Shown here: in pieces, positions 54,029-63,460 of the stretch
Position numbering within the stretch: the first letter of the stretch is position 1
Layout of the letters: each line of letters opens with the position of its first letter
NCBI GenBank assembly: GCA_944326425.1
Contig: CALVDX010000001.1
Location: 62,001-126,000 of the forward strand
Source: Candidatus Gastranaerophilales bacterium
Lineage (GTDB): Bacteria; Cyanobacteriota; Vampirovibrionia; Gastranaerophilales; Gastranaerophilaceae
Direction: 5' to 3'
DNA length: 64,000 nucleotides
Notes under the pieces: model-generated
Databases searched by the model: none
Seen by the model: the letters and a program-made list of their open reading frames with translations, nothing else
What the model was told of the DNA's origin: nothing
Translations under genes and position numbers: made by a program

Positions 54029-55470
54029 TAACTCTCTTTAACAACCTCAATAAAATCGTAATCTTTGAGGTATGGCAGATGTTCTTCGCGAATAATTTCC
54101 CCCGGTAAAAGTATTGAAATTCCCGGCGGGCATTCTGCAATAACTTCTGCTGCAATTCTGCCTATTGAGTCGTGTTTTGATACGGTTTCTTTGGGAGAGA
54201 AGAACGCATCACGCGGACTCATTTTGATTTGCGGAACAACCAGCGGCATGTGTTTTCTGTTTTCTAAATAATACAAATCGGTATAATTTGTTTTAGAAAT
54301 TTTTTCCAGAGAATCCGCAAGGTATTTTACATCATTAAATGAGTTGCCCTGATTAACCAGAAGTAAAACACCGACATCTGAAGCTGATTCAACTTCTATG
54401 TTAAAGTCAACTTCCAGAATAGTTTCAAGCCTTTTGCCGGAAATTCCGTCCATTCTTACAAATACTTTTGTAACATCGGTTAAAAATCCAAAGTCCGGCT
54501 TTAACTGATGAATTTTATCCATTGAGTCTATACGTTTTCTCAAATATTTTGCATTCTTAATCATTCTGGCAATAAGTTTTTTGCCTTTCGGGCTTACAAG
54601 GTTTGCTCTTGCTGCATCAAGGCTTGCAAGCAGGAGCATAGACGGGCTGGTTGTGTGGAGAAGTTTAAGTGCTTTTGCAACTGCCTCAGGGTTAATCAGT
54701 GAATTTTTAGCAATATGCAGCATTGAACTCTGGCTCATGCTTCCGCCTGTTTTGTGGAGAGAATGAAGGACAGCATCCGCTCCGAGTTTGAGTGCTGTTT
54801 CAGGAAGCTGGTTACTGAAATTCCATAAACACCCATGTGCTTCGTCAACTATTAACGGTACTCCATGGCGTTTGCATATTGCAGAAATTGATTTTATATC
54901 TGATACAACACCTTCATAAGTCGGGTTTGTGATCCAGACCAGAGAAATGTCATTATTGTTGTTCAAGGCTTCTTCTATGTCCTGCGGCGAAATACTGCCC
55001 CAGATGGACCATCCGTCAACCTGTTTAGGTATTGCCCATACCGGTTCTGCGCCTGAAAGGATTAAACCGGTGAGGATAGAGCGGTGGCAGTTTCTGTTAA
55101 CAAGAACTTTATTTCCTTTTTTTGTGCAGCCTAAAGCCATCGCAAGATTGCCGACTGTTGAACCGTTTAGAAGGAAAAATGTTCTTTGCGCACCGAAGGC
55201 TTGCGCCGCTAATTCCTGTGCTTCTTTTATGGGACCAGTAGCCGGATGAAGCGTTCCCAGATTATCAAATTCATCAGTGGTATCAAGCGACAAAACTTTT
55301 GTTCCTGTCAGCTTTTTAAAATCATCGAAAATCGCATGGCCTTTTGTGTGTCCGGGAATATGGAACTGATAGGTCGGATTTTCCCACGCTTGCCTCAGCG
55401 CGTCAACAATCGGCGCCTTGACTTGTACTCTTGTTTTATCGTCTTTTTTAACCTTTAATAATTTTGCCAC
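54028..55470 (-). CDS. Orn/Lys/Arg decarboxylase-family PLP enzyme
   Basis: This 480-residue enzyme has FHIPGHTKGHAIFDDF, GSTVGNLAMALGCT, VDEAHGCLW and the PLP lysine in HSLHKTGGSMSQSSML, then a C-terminal domain with PPGISILLPGE. This fold type I family includes SpeA-like arginine decarboxylases and YaaO. A YaaO-tmk pair also occurs in Firmicutes. The substrate is probably arginine; this is not certain. Confidence 0.88.
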   Translation of the reverse strand: MAKLLKVKKDDKTRVQVKAPIVDALRQAWENPTYQFHIPGHTKGHAIFDDFKKLTGTKVLSLDTTDEFDNLGTLHPATGPIKEAQELAAQAFGAQRTFFLLNGSTVGNLAMALGCTKKGNKVLVNRNCHRSILTGLILSGAEPVWAIPKQVDGWSIWGSISPQDIEEALNNNNDISLVWITNPTYEGVVSDIKSISAICKRHGVPLIVDEAHGCLWNFSNQLPETALKLGADAVLHSLHKTGGSMSQSSMLHIAKNSLINPEAVAKALKLLHTTSPSMLLLASLDAARANLVSPKGKKLIARMIKNAKYLRKRIDSMDKIHQLKPDFGFLTDVTKVFVRMDGISGKRLETILEVDFNIEVESASDVGVLLLVNQGNSFNDVKYLADSLEKISKTNYTDLYYLENRKHMPLVVPQIKMSPRDAFFSPKETVSKHDSIGRIAAEVIAECPPGISILLPGEIIREEHLPYLKDYDFIEVVKES

Positions 55471-55700
55471 TGACCTTTTCCTGTTAAAACTTTTAGTATC
55501 AATATATTACAATAAAAAAATCGGAGGTACAAAAAATTGCTTTTTACGTAAAGATTTGTTAATTTTTATAAAATATTTTCATCGTATTTATTTCTTGTAA
55601 AGAATTATTAAATATATATTTTAAGAGGCTTGTGGGGATTTTTTGTGAGTGCTAAATTTAGTTTATAAAAGGAATGTATCTTATAGAAAGGGGTTAAAAT

Positions 55701-56108
55701 ATGAAAATTTCTCCGGTGTCTTATCAAAGTTATCAAAGAAAAAATCATTTACAAACATCAGTCACAGACGGCTGCAACTACCAGACAAGTTTACGCAAAA
55801 ATGCCGGTATTAAAAACTCATTACAAACGAAGCCTGTTTTTAAGGGCGACGGCGGTGCCATTAAAGGTATAGTTGGCGGCGGGCTTATTGGGGCGGCCGC
55901 AGCCGGGGCCATTATATTAGCAGGGGGACTTGCGGCACTTGCTGCTGCAGGTGTAACAACTGCTGCAGCACTCGGATGCGGTGCAGGATTAGGCGCTCAG
56001 ATTGGCGGTATTATAGGCGGTATAAAAGATGACAGCAGTATTGAAGATTTAGAAGATCAAATTGGCGATGCTATAAAAAAAGTTAAAGACAAGGTAGGCA
56101 TAAAATAA
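55701..56108 (+). CDS. glycine-zipper membrane protein with FKG N-terminal motif
   Basis: This 135-residue protein has a polar lead ending PVFKG, then a Gly/Ala-rich hydrophobic span of about 75 residues (IKGIVGGGLIGAAAAGAIIL, GGLAALAAAGVTTAAALGCG, AQIGGIIGGI) and a charged tail. Glycine-zipper spans pack tightly in membranes or form pores. AAAGGGG precedes the ATG. It lies 3 bp before an AAA+ ATPase, so the two look like one functional unit. Confidence 0.65.
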   Translation: MKISPVSYQSYQRKNHLQTSVTDGCNYQTSLRKNAGIKNSLQTKPVFKGDGGAIKGIVGGGLIGAAAAGAIILAGGLAALAAAGVTTAAALGCGAGLGAQIGGIIGGIKDDSSIEDLEDQIGDAIKKVKDKVGIK

Positions 56109-56111
56109 AGT

Positions 56112-57284
56112 ATGATAAAACCAATATCACAATACGATTTATCCAACAGAGTTTATCCGGGGTTTAAAAATAGTTCATCTGTATCTAATCAACTTAACGA
56201 AAGACCTCATTTCTTTTTTGATAAAAGGTTTGAAAAGATTAAAACGGATGATGATTTTAGAAAAGCCCAGCTTGATCAGGCAGAACGTTCAATTATTTTA
56301 TCGGCAGCTACAGCGTTTACATTAATTGCGTGTGCTGTTATGTTTCTTTTGGGCAGAGGAAAAGTCACTTCTAAAACCGGCGGGCAGGAATTCGCAGCAG
56401 CCTGTTTTAAGGGCTTTGAAACCTTGAAAGATAATCCTAAAATTCCTACTCTTGATACCTGTAAAAGTATAAATAAGGATTTACTCGAAATTCTAGAAAT
56501 GCAGGTAAGACAGGCTAAAGCGGGTGCCGATGTTGTTAAAGAATCGGGAGAAGCTGCTGCCTCTAACAGACTTCTGCTGTTTGGACCTGCAGGAGTCGGC
56601 AAGTCTTTTTTTGCAAAAATTTATGCCAAATCTCTTGATGCAGAGTATATGGAAGTTTTATATTCTGATTTTAATTCAAAATGGAGCGGGGAAAGTGTAG
56701 AGAATTTAAAGTATATTTTTGAAAAAATTGTTGATACTGCTGCCAGAAGGCCTGATAAAAAATATGTTGTAACGTTTAATGAAATAGATGCAATAGTTAT
56801 GCCTCCGGAAAATTTCTCCAGAGGCGGCGGGCATGTACTGTCAAAACTTGAGGACAGGTCGGTATTTTTAAATTACATGGAATTGTTAAAAGAGAAAACT
56901 CCAAATGTTACAGTAATAGGTACAACAAATATATCCCCTAAGAATAACGGTTTGGACAAAGCCGCAATGAGCCGTTTCTTGAATATTATAGAAGTTTCGT
57001 ATCCTGATAAGAACTGCCTTTATGAGGCAATGAAAATGAGTTTAAAATCCATAGAGGATAGTGAAAAATTTATAACGGACAATGCTAAAGAACTGCAGGA
57101 ACTGGCAGAAGCTATGGCAAAACGCAGGTTCTCTTTCCGAAATCTTGAAAATATTGTTAATCAGGCAAAGCAATACCATAAAATAGATATTATGGACGGC
57201 AGCAATAAAGGGTTTAAAATTGATTATTTGAAAAAAGGCGAAAAATCCATCAAGTTTTCAGACGGAGAACTTGATATGCCATAA
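56112..57284 (+). CDS. membrane-anchored AAA+ ATPase
   Basis: This 390-residue protein has a soluble lead (MIKPISQYDLSNRVYPGFKN), one membrane helix (about 61-80, IILSAATAFTLIACAVMFLL) and a cytoplasmic AAA+ domain: Walker A GPAGVGKS (158-165), Walker B region VVTFNEIDAI (Asn in place of the usual Asp before Glu), sensor 1 VIGTTN and MSRF arginine finger. It resembles FtsH/ClpX-like remodelers without a protease domain. No ribosome site; it is coupled to the zipper gene. Confidence 0.8.
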   Translation: MIKPISQYDLSNRVYPGFKNSSSVSNQLNERPHFFFDKRFEKIKTDDDFRKAQLDQAERSIILSAATAFTLIACAVMFLLGRGKVTSKTGGQEFAAACFKGFETLKDNPKIPTLDTCKSINKDLLEILEMQVRQAKAGADVVKESGEAAASNRLLLFGPAGVGKSFFAKIYAKSLDAEYMEVLYSDFNSKWSGESVENLKYIFEKIVDTAARRPDKKYVVTFNEIDAIVMPPENFSRGGGHVLSKLEDRSVFLNYMELLKEKTPNVTVIGTTNISPKNNGLDKAAMSRFLNIIEVSYPDKNCLYEAMKMSLKSIEDSEKFITDNAKELQELAEAMAKRRFSFRNLENIVNQAKQYHKIDIMDGSNKGFKIDYLKKGEKSIKFSDGELDMP

Positions 57285-57365
57285 TTTTGTCATGGTATTT
57301 TAAGCGGGTTGGAGAATAGAACAGCCGGGCAGTCATTCTGTTATATTTCTCTGTTTTTTCTTTCG

Positions 57366-57374
57366 TGTTATACT
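57366..57374 (+). promoter_or_regulatory. extended -10 promoter of parvulin operon
   Basis: TGT followed by TATACT lies 32 nt before the parvulin ATG, with no strong -35. It would start the ppiC-pepP-spoU-yhcH-cysS transcript. Confidence 0.45.
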
Positions 57375-57405
57375 TATATGGTATTTAAAATAAGGAGTGT
57401 TTTTT

Positions 57406-57684
57406 ATGAAAATCAGAGCAAGTCATATTTTGGTAGATACAGAGGATGAAGCAAAAAAATTAAAATCGGAAATAGATAACGGTGCGGATTTTGGTGAACT
57501 TGCGAAAAAATATTCAAAATGTCCTTCAGGTCAAAACGGCGGTGATTTAAGATATTTCGGCAAAGGAATGATGGTTAAACCATTTGAAGATGCCGCATTT
57601 GCTCTTAAAAAGGGTGAAGTATCAGACCCTGTTGAAACACAGTTTGGATGGCACCTGATTTATCTTACAGATATTACCGAGTAA
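57406..57684 (+). CDS. single-domain parvulin peptidyl-prolyl isomerase
   Basis: This 92-residue protein is a bare rotamase domain: [55 protein letters not shown] and GWHLIYL. It isomerises X-Pro bonds in the cytosol (no signal peptide). I start at the ATG at 57406, behind AAGGAG. Confidence 0.92.
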   Translation: MKIRASHILVDTEDEAKKLKSEIDNGADFGELAKKYSKCPSGQNGGDLRYFGKGMMVKPFEDAAFALKKGEVSDPVETQFGWHLIYLTDITE

Positions 57685-57692
57685 GGGTTTTG

Positions 57693-59246
57693 ATGGTTGT
57701 TGATTTAGAAAAATTAGGAGTTGACTATCTTTTAGTCAATTCTACAAACGAGTTTCTTGCAGAGTACCCTGACTTAAAAGAGAATGCACGTTATTCTCTT
57801 ACAAAGTTCAGCGGGTCTACAGGTGATGCTCTGGTTTGTGCTGACGGCAGGATTTATCTGTTTGTTGATGGCAGATATCATACGCAGGCAGAAAGAGAAA
57901 CCGGTGAAAACATTACTCTTATAAAACTCCAAACGGGGCAAAAGCAGGACGATGAAATCAGAAAACTAATTCCTGACGGGGCAGTCTTAGGTATTGTTGC
58001 CGAGAAAAACCCGCAGTCACGGGTTGATAATTTTAAGGGGATTAATATAAAACTTCTCAATCTTGACCCTGTTAATTTTTATACGGATATTAATTTCAAC
58101 AAAATTGAACTTTTGCCGTTAAATCTTTCCGGCAGGAGTTTTGAAGAAAAGACAGCCGGTATTCCGAGGCCGTTTTTTATATCCAATCAGGAGGAAGTTT
58201 CCTACCTTATAAACGGCAGGGATTTTTCTAAAAATTATTCGTCAAAAATTCAGGGCAAACTTTTGCTGACTGAGTACGAAAACGTACTTTTTACGAATAT
58301 GGACGCAGATAAAATTGCTGTAAACCTTGAAATTTTGCCGCTTGATAGGTGCGAAGAAATCCTAGGTGCAATTGATTATCCTGTTTATGTCGACAAATCC
58401 TCAACCAATGCAAAAGACTATGCGGCATTAAGGTATCCGAAACATAGAATTTCACCCGTTAGGGAAATGAAATCAATAAAAACGGCGGAAGAAATCGAGA
58501 GTTATAAAAGAGCGTTTAAATTGACGGATGAGGCGCTTTTAGCAACACGCGATTTCATAATGAAGGCTAAGGCAACTTCCGAGTATGAAATTGCCGAAGT
58601 ATTAGAAAAGAACTTCTTAAAAACCGGCGCCCGCTCTTTGAGTTTCAAATCTATAGTTGCAAAAGATAAAAACTCGGCGCTTGCGCATTATTCAAAGTGC
58701 GCAAAAGAAGAAATTGTAAAAGACGGCTCGCTTGTTCTTATTGACTGCGGTGCGTATTATGAAAACGGACTTGCTACAGATATTACGCGTGTGTTTTTTA
58801 AAGGTGAACCGGAGGATGAACACAGGCGGATTTATACTTTTGTGCTCAAAATGTTTTTAAATGCTTTCAATGCAAAGATTACAGACGGTCTATCAGGATA
58901 TGATATTGATAAAATTGCGCGTGATATGGTGAATAATAATCCGATTGCGGGATATACTTTCGGACACGGATTGGGGCACGGGCTAGGGATAAACGTTCAT
59001 GAAGCGCCGCCGAATTTGAGTACTTCCGATATTGCCAAAACTCCTTTAAAGAACGGAATGTGTTTTACAATAGAACCTGGACTTTATAATCCTGTGACTT
59101 TCGGCGTAAGGCTTGAAAATTCCTGTTACTTTTCGGATAATAAAATCCATTCTTTTTCAATGATGCCTTATGAGAAAAAACTGATTGATTTTGGTATGCT
59201 AACCAGTACGGAAAAAATGTGGCTGGAGGAGTTTCCGCTTGTATGA
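57693..59246 (+). CDS. pepP: Xaa-Pro aminopeptidase (M24B)
   Basis: This 517-residue peptidase has creatinase-like N-terminal halves and an M24 metal site: LVLIDCGAYYENGLATDITR (two Asp), FGHGLGHGLGINVHE (His), MCFTIEPGLY and GVRLENSCYF (Glu). It removes N-terminal residues before proline. AAGGG precedes the ATG at 57693. Confidence 0.93.
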   Translation: MVVDLEKLGVDYLLVNSTNEFLAEYPDLKENARYSLTKFSGSTGDALVCADGRIYLFVDGRYHTQAERETGENITLIKLQTGQKQDDEIRKLIPDGAVLGIVAEKNPQSRVDNFKGINIKLLNLDPVNFYTDINFNKIELLPLNLSGRSFEEKTAGIPRPFFISNQEEVSYLINGRDFSKNYSSKIQGKLLLTEYENVLFTNMDADKIAVNLEILPLDRCEEILGAIDYPVYVDKSSTNAKDYAALRYPKHRISPVREMKSIKTAEEIESYKRAFKLTDEALLATRDFIMKAKATSEYEIAEVLEKNFLKTGARSLSFKSIVAKDKNSALAHYSKCAKEEIVKDGSLVLIDCGAYYENGLATDITRVFFKGEPEDEHRRIYTFVLKMFLNAFNAKITDGLSGYDIDKIARDMVNNNPIAGYTFGHGLGHGLGINVHEAPPNLSTSDIAKTPLKNGMCFTIEPGLYNPVTFGVRLENSCYFSDNKIHSFSMMPYEKKLIDFGMLTSTEKMWLEEFPLV

Positions 59247-60004
59247 TTGAAATAACATCGCTCACAAATGAAACGGTAAAAGAGACAGCGAAACTTCATC
59301 AAAAAAAGTTTCGCGAAGAAACCGGACTGTTTCTGCTTGAAGGGAAAAAGCCTGTTGAGGAAGCAATATCTGCCGGAATTAAGTTAACAAAAATTTTTGT
59401 TGAAACTCCCGACGGTATCAGTAACCTTGAAAAATCCGGCGCGGAGATAATAAAAACAAATGAGGCTGTATTAAAAAAGATTTCTACAACCGATACCCCT
59501 CCTTCAATTGTTGCGGTGGGTGTACAAAAAAATGTTTCTGATGACTGGATTGACACTGCGCAAAGGATTGTTCTTTTAGAAGGAATAAAAGATGCCGGTA
59601 ATCTTGGAACAATTCTTCGTGCAGCATCAGCGTTCGGGATTGACGGGGTGATATTGTATAAAGATACGGTTGATATTTATAACCCCAAGTGTGTCCGCTC
59701 AAGTGTCGGAAATTTATGGAAAAATAACATTTCTGTTATTGATAATTTTAACAAATTGAAAGAACTGTTAAAAGGTTTTACAAAAATCGGAACACTTCCA
59801 AAATCTGATAATTCTGTTTATTTGAATGATTATGAGTTTTCGGGAAAATCGTGCGTATTTTTCGGCTCCGAGGCCGACGGGCTAAGCGGCGAATTGAAAG
59901 GAATAACGGATACGAATGTTACAATAGAAATGACGAATTCCGTAGAATCTCTTAACCTTAGTCTTTCAGCGGGTATAATTATGTACAAAATGAGGTTAAT
60001 ATGA
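59243..60004 (+). CDS. TrmH/SpoU-family RNA 2'-O-methyltransferase
   Basis: This 253-residue enzyme has an N-terminal L7Ae-like substrate domain and SpoU motifs GIKDAGNLGTILRAASAFGI, CVFFGSEADGLS and SLNLSLSAGIIMY, which form the knotted SAM site. It methylates rRNA or tRNA. It overlaps pepP by ATGA. Confidence 0.93.
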   Translation: MIEITSLTNETVKETAKLHQKKFREETGLFLLEGKKPVEEAISAGIKLTKIFVETPDGISNLEKSGAEIIKTNEAVLKKISTTDTPPSIVAVGVQKNVSDDWIDTAQRIVLLEGIKDAGNLGTILRAASAFGIDGVILYKDTVDIYNPKCVRSSVGNLWKNNISVIDNFNKLKELLKGFTKIGTLPKSDNSVYLNDYEFSGKSCVFFGSEADGLSGELKGITDTNVTIEMTNSVESLNLSLSAGIIMYKMRLI

Positions 60005-60453
60005 TAAAGGATTCACTTATAAATGCAGAGAAGTATTATAATTTATCGGAAGGGATGAAGAAAGCGTTTTTGTATATAAAAGAGAATGATTTGCATTCAA
60101 TGACTGACGGTAAATACCTGATAGACGGCGAAAAGCTTTATATAAATGTAAATACTTATACCACAAAGGATATCGCGGATTGGGAAGTTCATAAGAAATA
60201 CATTGATGTACAATATATAATATCAGGAGAGGAAAAAATCGGGATTTGTAATAAAGAAATCTGCACTGATAAAATTCCTTATGATAAAGAGCGTGATATT
60301 GAGTTTTTTGACGGTGACGGCGGGGATTTTATTACAATGAAAACGGGAGATTTTATGGTAATATTTCCCGATGAAATCCACAAACCGGGAATGAAGTTTA
60401 ATTCAAATTCCCGAATGAAAAAAGCAGTTATAAAATTGGCAGTTGATTACTAG
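60001..60453 (+). CDS. YhcH/YjgK/YiaL-family protein
   Basis: This 150-residue cupin-like protein has HKKYIDVQYIISGEEKIGIC, FDGDGGDFITMKTGDFMVIF and PDEIHKPGM with metal-binding His/Glu residues. Relatives include the EbgC beta-galactosidase subunit and sugar anomerases. It overlaps the methyltransferase gene by ATGA. Confidence 0.9.
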   Translation: MIKDSLINAEKYYNLSEGMKKAFLYIKENDLHSMTDGKYLIDGEKLYINVNTYTTKDIADWEVHKKYIDVQYIISGEEKIGICNKEICTDKIPYDKERDIEFFDGDGGDFITMKTGDFMVIFPDEIHKPGMKFNSNSRMKKAVIKLAVDY

Positions 60454-60461
60454 GAGAGAAA

Positions 60462-61835
60462 ATGAAACTTCATAATTCTTATACAAACAAATTAGAGGAA
60501 TTTAAGCCTATAGAAGGTAATAAAGTGAAAATGTACGTTTGCGGGCCAACGGTGTATGATAATGCGCACCTCGGGCATGCGAGATGCTATATTACATGGG
60601 ATGTTTTGTACAGGTATTTGAAGTTTAAGGGGTACGATGTAACCTATTGCCGCAACGTTACCGATGTCGATGATAAAATCCTTAAAAAAGCGGAAACGGA
60701 AGGCAAGACGCCGGAGGAAGTTTCAACATACTGGTACAACCGATTTACGGAGAGTATGAAGGCGCTCAATAACCTGCGCCCTGATATTGAACCATTTGCA
60801 ACAAAGACGCTCGGCGAAATGATAGGAATGGTAAAGGATTTGATAGCAAAGGGCTATGCGTATGAGACTAACGGCGATGTTTATTTCAGGGTTAAAAAGT
60901 TCCCAGAGTACGGCTATCTTTCAAAACAGCCGATTGATGCTTTAGAGAGCGGCGCGCGTGTTGAGGTTGGTGTACAAAAGGAAGACCCGCTTGATTTTGC
61001 ACTCTGGAAAAAGGATGAAAAATTCGGGTATAAATCACCGTGGGGAACCGGCCGTCCGGGTTGGCATATTGAATGCTCTGCAATGAGTCGTAAATATCTC
61101 GGGAAAACTATTGACATTCATGCTGGCGGTGCAGATCTGATTTTTCCGCACCATGAAAATGAAATTGCGCAGTCAGAATGCGCGAACGGGTGTAAATTTG
61201 TAAACTACTGGCTGCATAATGGGTTTGTAACTATTAATAAAGAAAAAATGTCAAAGTCGCTCGGCAATTTTTTAACTATTGATGATTTACTCAAAAACTA
61301 CGACAGCAATACAATAAGATTCTTTATTCTTACAAACCACTACAGAATGCCGGTAGAATTTTCTGATGAGGCTTTACAGTCGGCGGCTGCCGGCGTTAAA
61401 AGAATGCTTAATGCAAAATGCACACCTGTTGATGAAAACCTTGATATTACAAAGTTTGATGAGTACAAAGAATTTGTTGACGCAATGGATGATGATTTAA
61501 ATACATCTAAGGCGCTTGCCGTATTGTTTGAACTGACAAATAAAGCAAACAAGGATGAAGAAGGCGCATTTACGGTTCTTTATAAACTAGCGTCAACCCT
61601 CGGTTTTACGTTTGAAAAACAAAAACTTTCGGAGGACGAGTTACAAAATGTAATCAAGTCGCTTAATGCAGATCTCGGAACAAATTACAAAAATATGGAT
61701 GATGTAATAGCGGAGAGAAAAAAGGCACGGGCAGAAAAGAATTGGGCCGTTGCCGATAATATTCGCGTGGGGCTGGATAAGTTAGGAATAGTTTTGAAGG
61801 ATGGAAAAGAGGGGACGATTTGGGAGCTAAAATAA
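60462..61835 (+). CDS. cysS: cysteinyl-tRNA synthetase
   Basis: This 457-residue class I synthetase has the HIGH motif in CGPTVYDNAHLGHARCYITW, the zinc ligands (C-P, GWHIECSAMS, HHENEIAQSE) and KMSKSLGN. It charges tRNA-Cys. GGAGAG precedes the ATG. The next gene starts inside its end. Confidence 0.97.
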   Translation: MKLHNSYTNKLEEFKPIEGNKVKMYVCGPTVYDNAHLGHARCYITWDVLYRYLKFKGYDVTYCRNVTDVDDKILKKAETEGKTPEEVSTYWYNRFTESMKALNNLRPDIEPFATKTLGEMIGMVKDLIAKGYAYETNGDVYFRVKKFPEYGYLSKQPIDALESGARVEVGVQKEDPLDFALWKKDEKFGYKSPWGTGRPGWHIECSAMSRKYLGKTIDIHAGGADLIFPHHENEIAQSECANGCKFVNYWLHNGFVTINKEKMSKSLGNFLTIDDLLKNYDSNTIRFFILTNHYRMPVEFSDEALQSAAAGVKRMLNAKCTPVDENLDITKFDEYKEFVDAMDDDLNTSKALAVLFELTNKANKDEEGAFTVLYKLASTLGFTFEKQKLSEDELQNVIKSLNADLGTNYKNMDDVIAERKKARAEKNWAVADNIRVGLDKLGIVLKDGKEGTIWELK

Positions 61836-63460
61836 TCAAAGCTTTACTTTGTATAACGCTGTTTTTCTTGATACCTGCGGCGTTTGCTGATGATATTGTG
61901 CGGGTAGGAATTACAGATAATAATTTCCAATCAGTAAAACACTCGGATGTTGTAGTGTATGCAACAGATGAGTATATGATTTGCGATAAAGCGACAAAAC
62001 AGGTTATTGCAAAGATCCCGGCATCAAAACCTGTACGTGTAACCCATGAGGAGGATTCTTTTCTTGTAAATATTGATAATGAAAAAACTCTCGGGCTGCA
62101 ATCGTTTGTTGTTGTGTCTGAAAACGGGTTAATCGGTATAGAAGGGTTAAAACGCAAAGGAAAACCTGCAATTTATCATGGTGCAATGGAGTTTTGCCGG
62201 ACAAAACAGAACGACGGTTTTTATATAATTAACCTTATTGAAATGCAGGATTATTTAAAAGGGGTTGTTCCTAACGAAATGCCTGTAAGGTTTGGATTGG
62301 AGGCGCTTAAGGCTCAAACTATTGCTGCCAGAAACTATGTTCTTGCCCCGCGATGCAAGGCTTATGATGAATTTGATGTTGTAGATAGTGTTGCAAGCCA
62401 GGTTTATTTCGGTGCAAACACGGAGGAAGAGATCACAAATCAGGCAGTGGATGAGACCGAAGGTCAGGTTGCATCTTATAAGGGGGACCTGATACTTGCG
62501 TTGTATAGTTCTACGGCGGGCGGGTATACGGAGAGTTATTCAAACGCGTTCTCCGATAAGTATCAGTTCCCTGCAGAACATAAACCGTATCTTGTAGCAA
62601 AGCCCGATATGCTTTCGTTTGTTCCTATGACAAAAGAGGAAAATGCAAGAGCTTTTTATACTTCTATCCCGTCTGCGTATGATATGGATTCTCCATATTT
62701 TAGATGGAAAAGAACATGGACGCTTCAAGATTTTGAAACTGATATTAATATTAACCTGAAATCATTGGCTCAAACAGGATTTATAACCCCGCCGCCGCAG
62801 GATAATTTTATATACAAAGTGAAAGATATAAAAGTCCTTAAGCGGGGCGAGTCCGGAAAAATTATGGAGATAGAAATTGATACGGAGCGCGGTAATTATA
62901 TAGTAAGAAAAGAACTTATTATAAGACGTCTTTTCTTAAACCACGGTAAAGCGCTGCCTAGTGCTAACTTTGTACTCGATATTGAACGCGATGAGGCAGG
63001 AAATATAACAAATATAACAGCAATCGGCGGAGGTTTCGGACACGGGGTCGGCATGAGCCAGTATGGTGCAGGGTTTATGGGAAGTAAACTTAATAAAAAC
63101 TATATGGAAATCCTTAAGCACTATTATACGGATATTGTTATCGGTACGCAGCCGGTAGTTGTTAAATCAAAACCTGTAAAGCAGAAGTTTTACACCGCAG
63201 ATAAAAAGGGAATTATTCTTATAGATAATTATCACGGAGTAAAAATACTTCCTGTAAGGATTAACGGTTTACTTTTGGAAATAGGGCTCAGCGGCGGATT
63301 TTTGCAGAAAAATTTTGAGTATGATATTTCAAAATATCTTCAAGAAGGAGAGAACGAAGTAATATATTATCCGCCGGACAGAGGAAGCTCCGGAAAGGAA
63401 ATAAAAGTCCTTATAGATTTAAGCCGGAATGAGGAAAATAATGACGGAAAGCAAGAGTGA
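61820..63460 (+). CDS. large SpoIID/LytB-domain protein (secreted)
   Basis: This 546-residue protein has a TTG start inside cysS behind GAGGGG, a signal peptide (IIKALLCITLFFLIPAAFA) and a SpoIID domain with GVVPNEMPVRFGLEALKAQT (catalytic Glu in NEMP), IAARNYV and FGHGVGMSQYGAGF. A C-terminal extension of about 120 residues is unrecognised. It is bigger than the 291-residue relative at 52451 and overlaps murJ by 20 bp. Confidence 0.88.
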   Translation: MGAKIIKALLCITLFFLIPAAFADDIVRVGITDNNFQSVKHSDVVVYATDEYMICDKATKQVIAKIPASKPVRVTHEEDSFLVNIDNEKTLGLQSFVVVSENGLIGIEGLKRKGKPAIYHGAMEFCRTKQNDGFYIINLIEMQDYLKGVVPNEMPVRFGLEALKAQTIAARNYVLAPRCKAYDEFDVVDSVASQVYFGANTEEEITNQAVDETEGQVASYKGDLILALYSSTAGGYTESYSNAFSDKYQFPAEHKPYLVAKPDMLSFVPMTKEENARAFYTSIPSAYDMDSPYFRWKRTWTLQDFETDININLKSLAQTGFITPPPQDNFIYKVKDIKVLKRGESGKIMEIEIDTERGNYIVRKELIIRRLFLNHGKALPSANFVLDIERDEAGNITNITAIGGGFGHGVGMSQYGAGFMGSKLNKNYMEILKHYYTDIVIGTQPVVVKSKPVKQKFYTADKKGIILIDNYHGVKILPVRINGLLLEIGLSGGFLQKNFEYDISKYLQEGENEVIYYPPDRGSSGKEIKVLIDLSRNEENNDGKQE

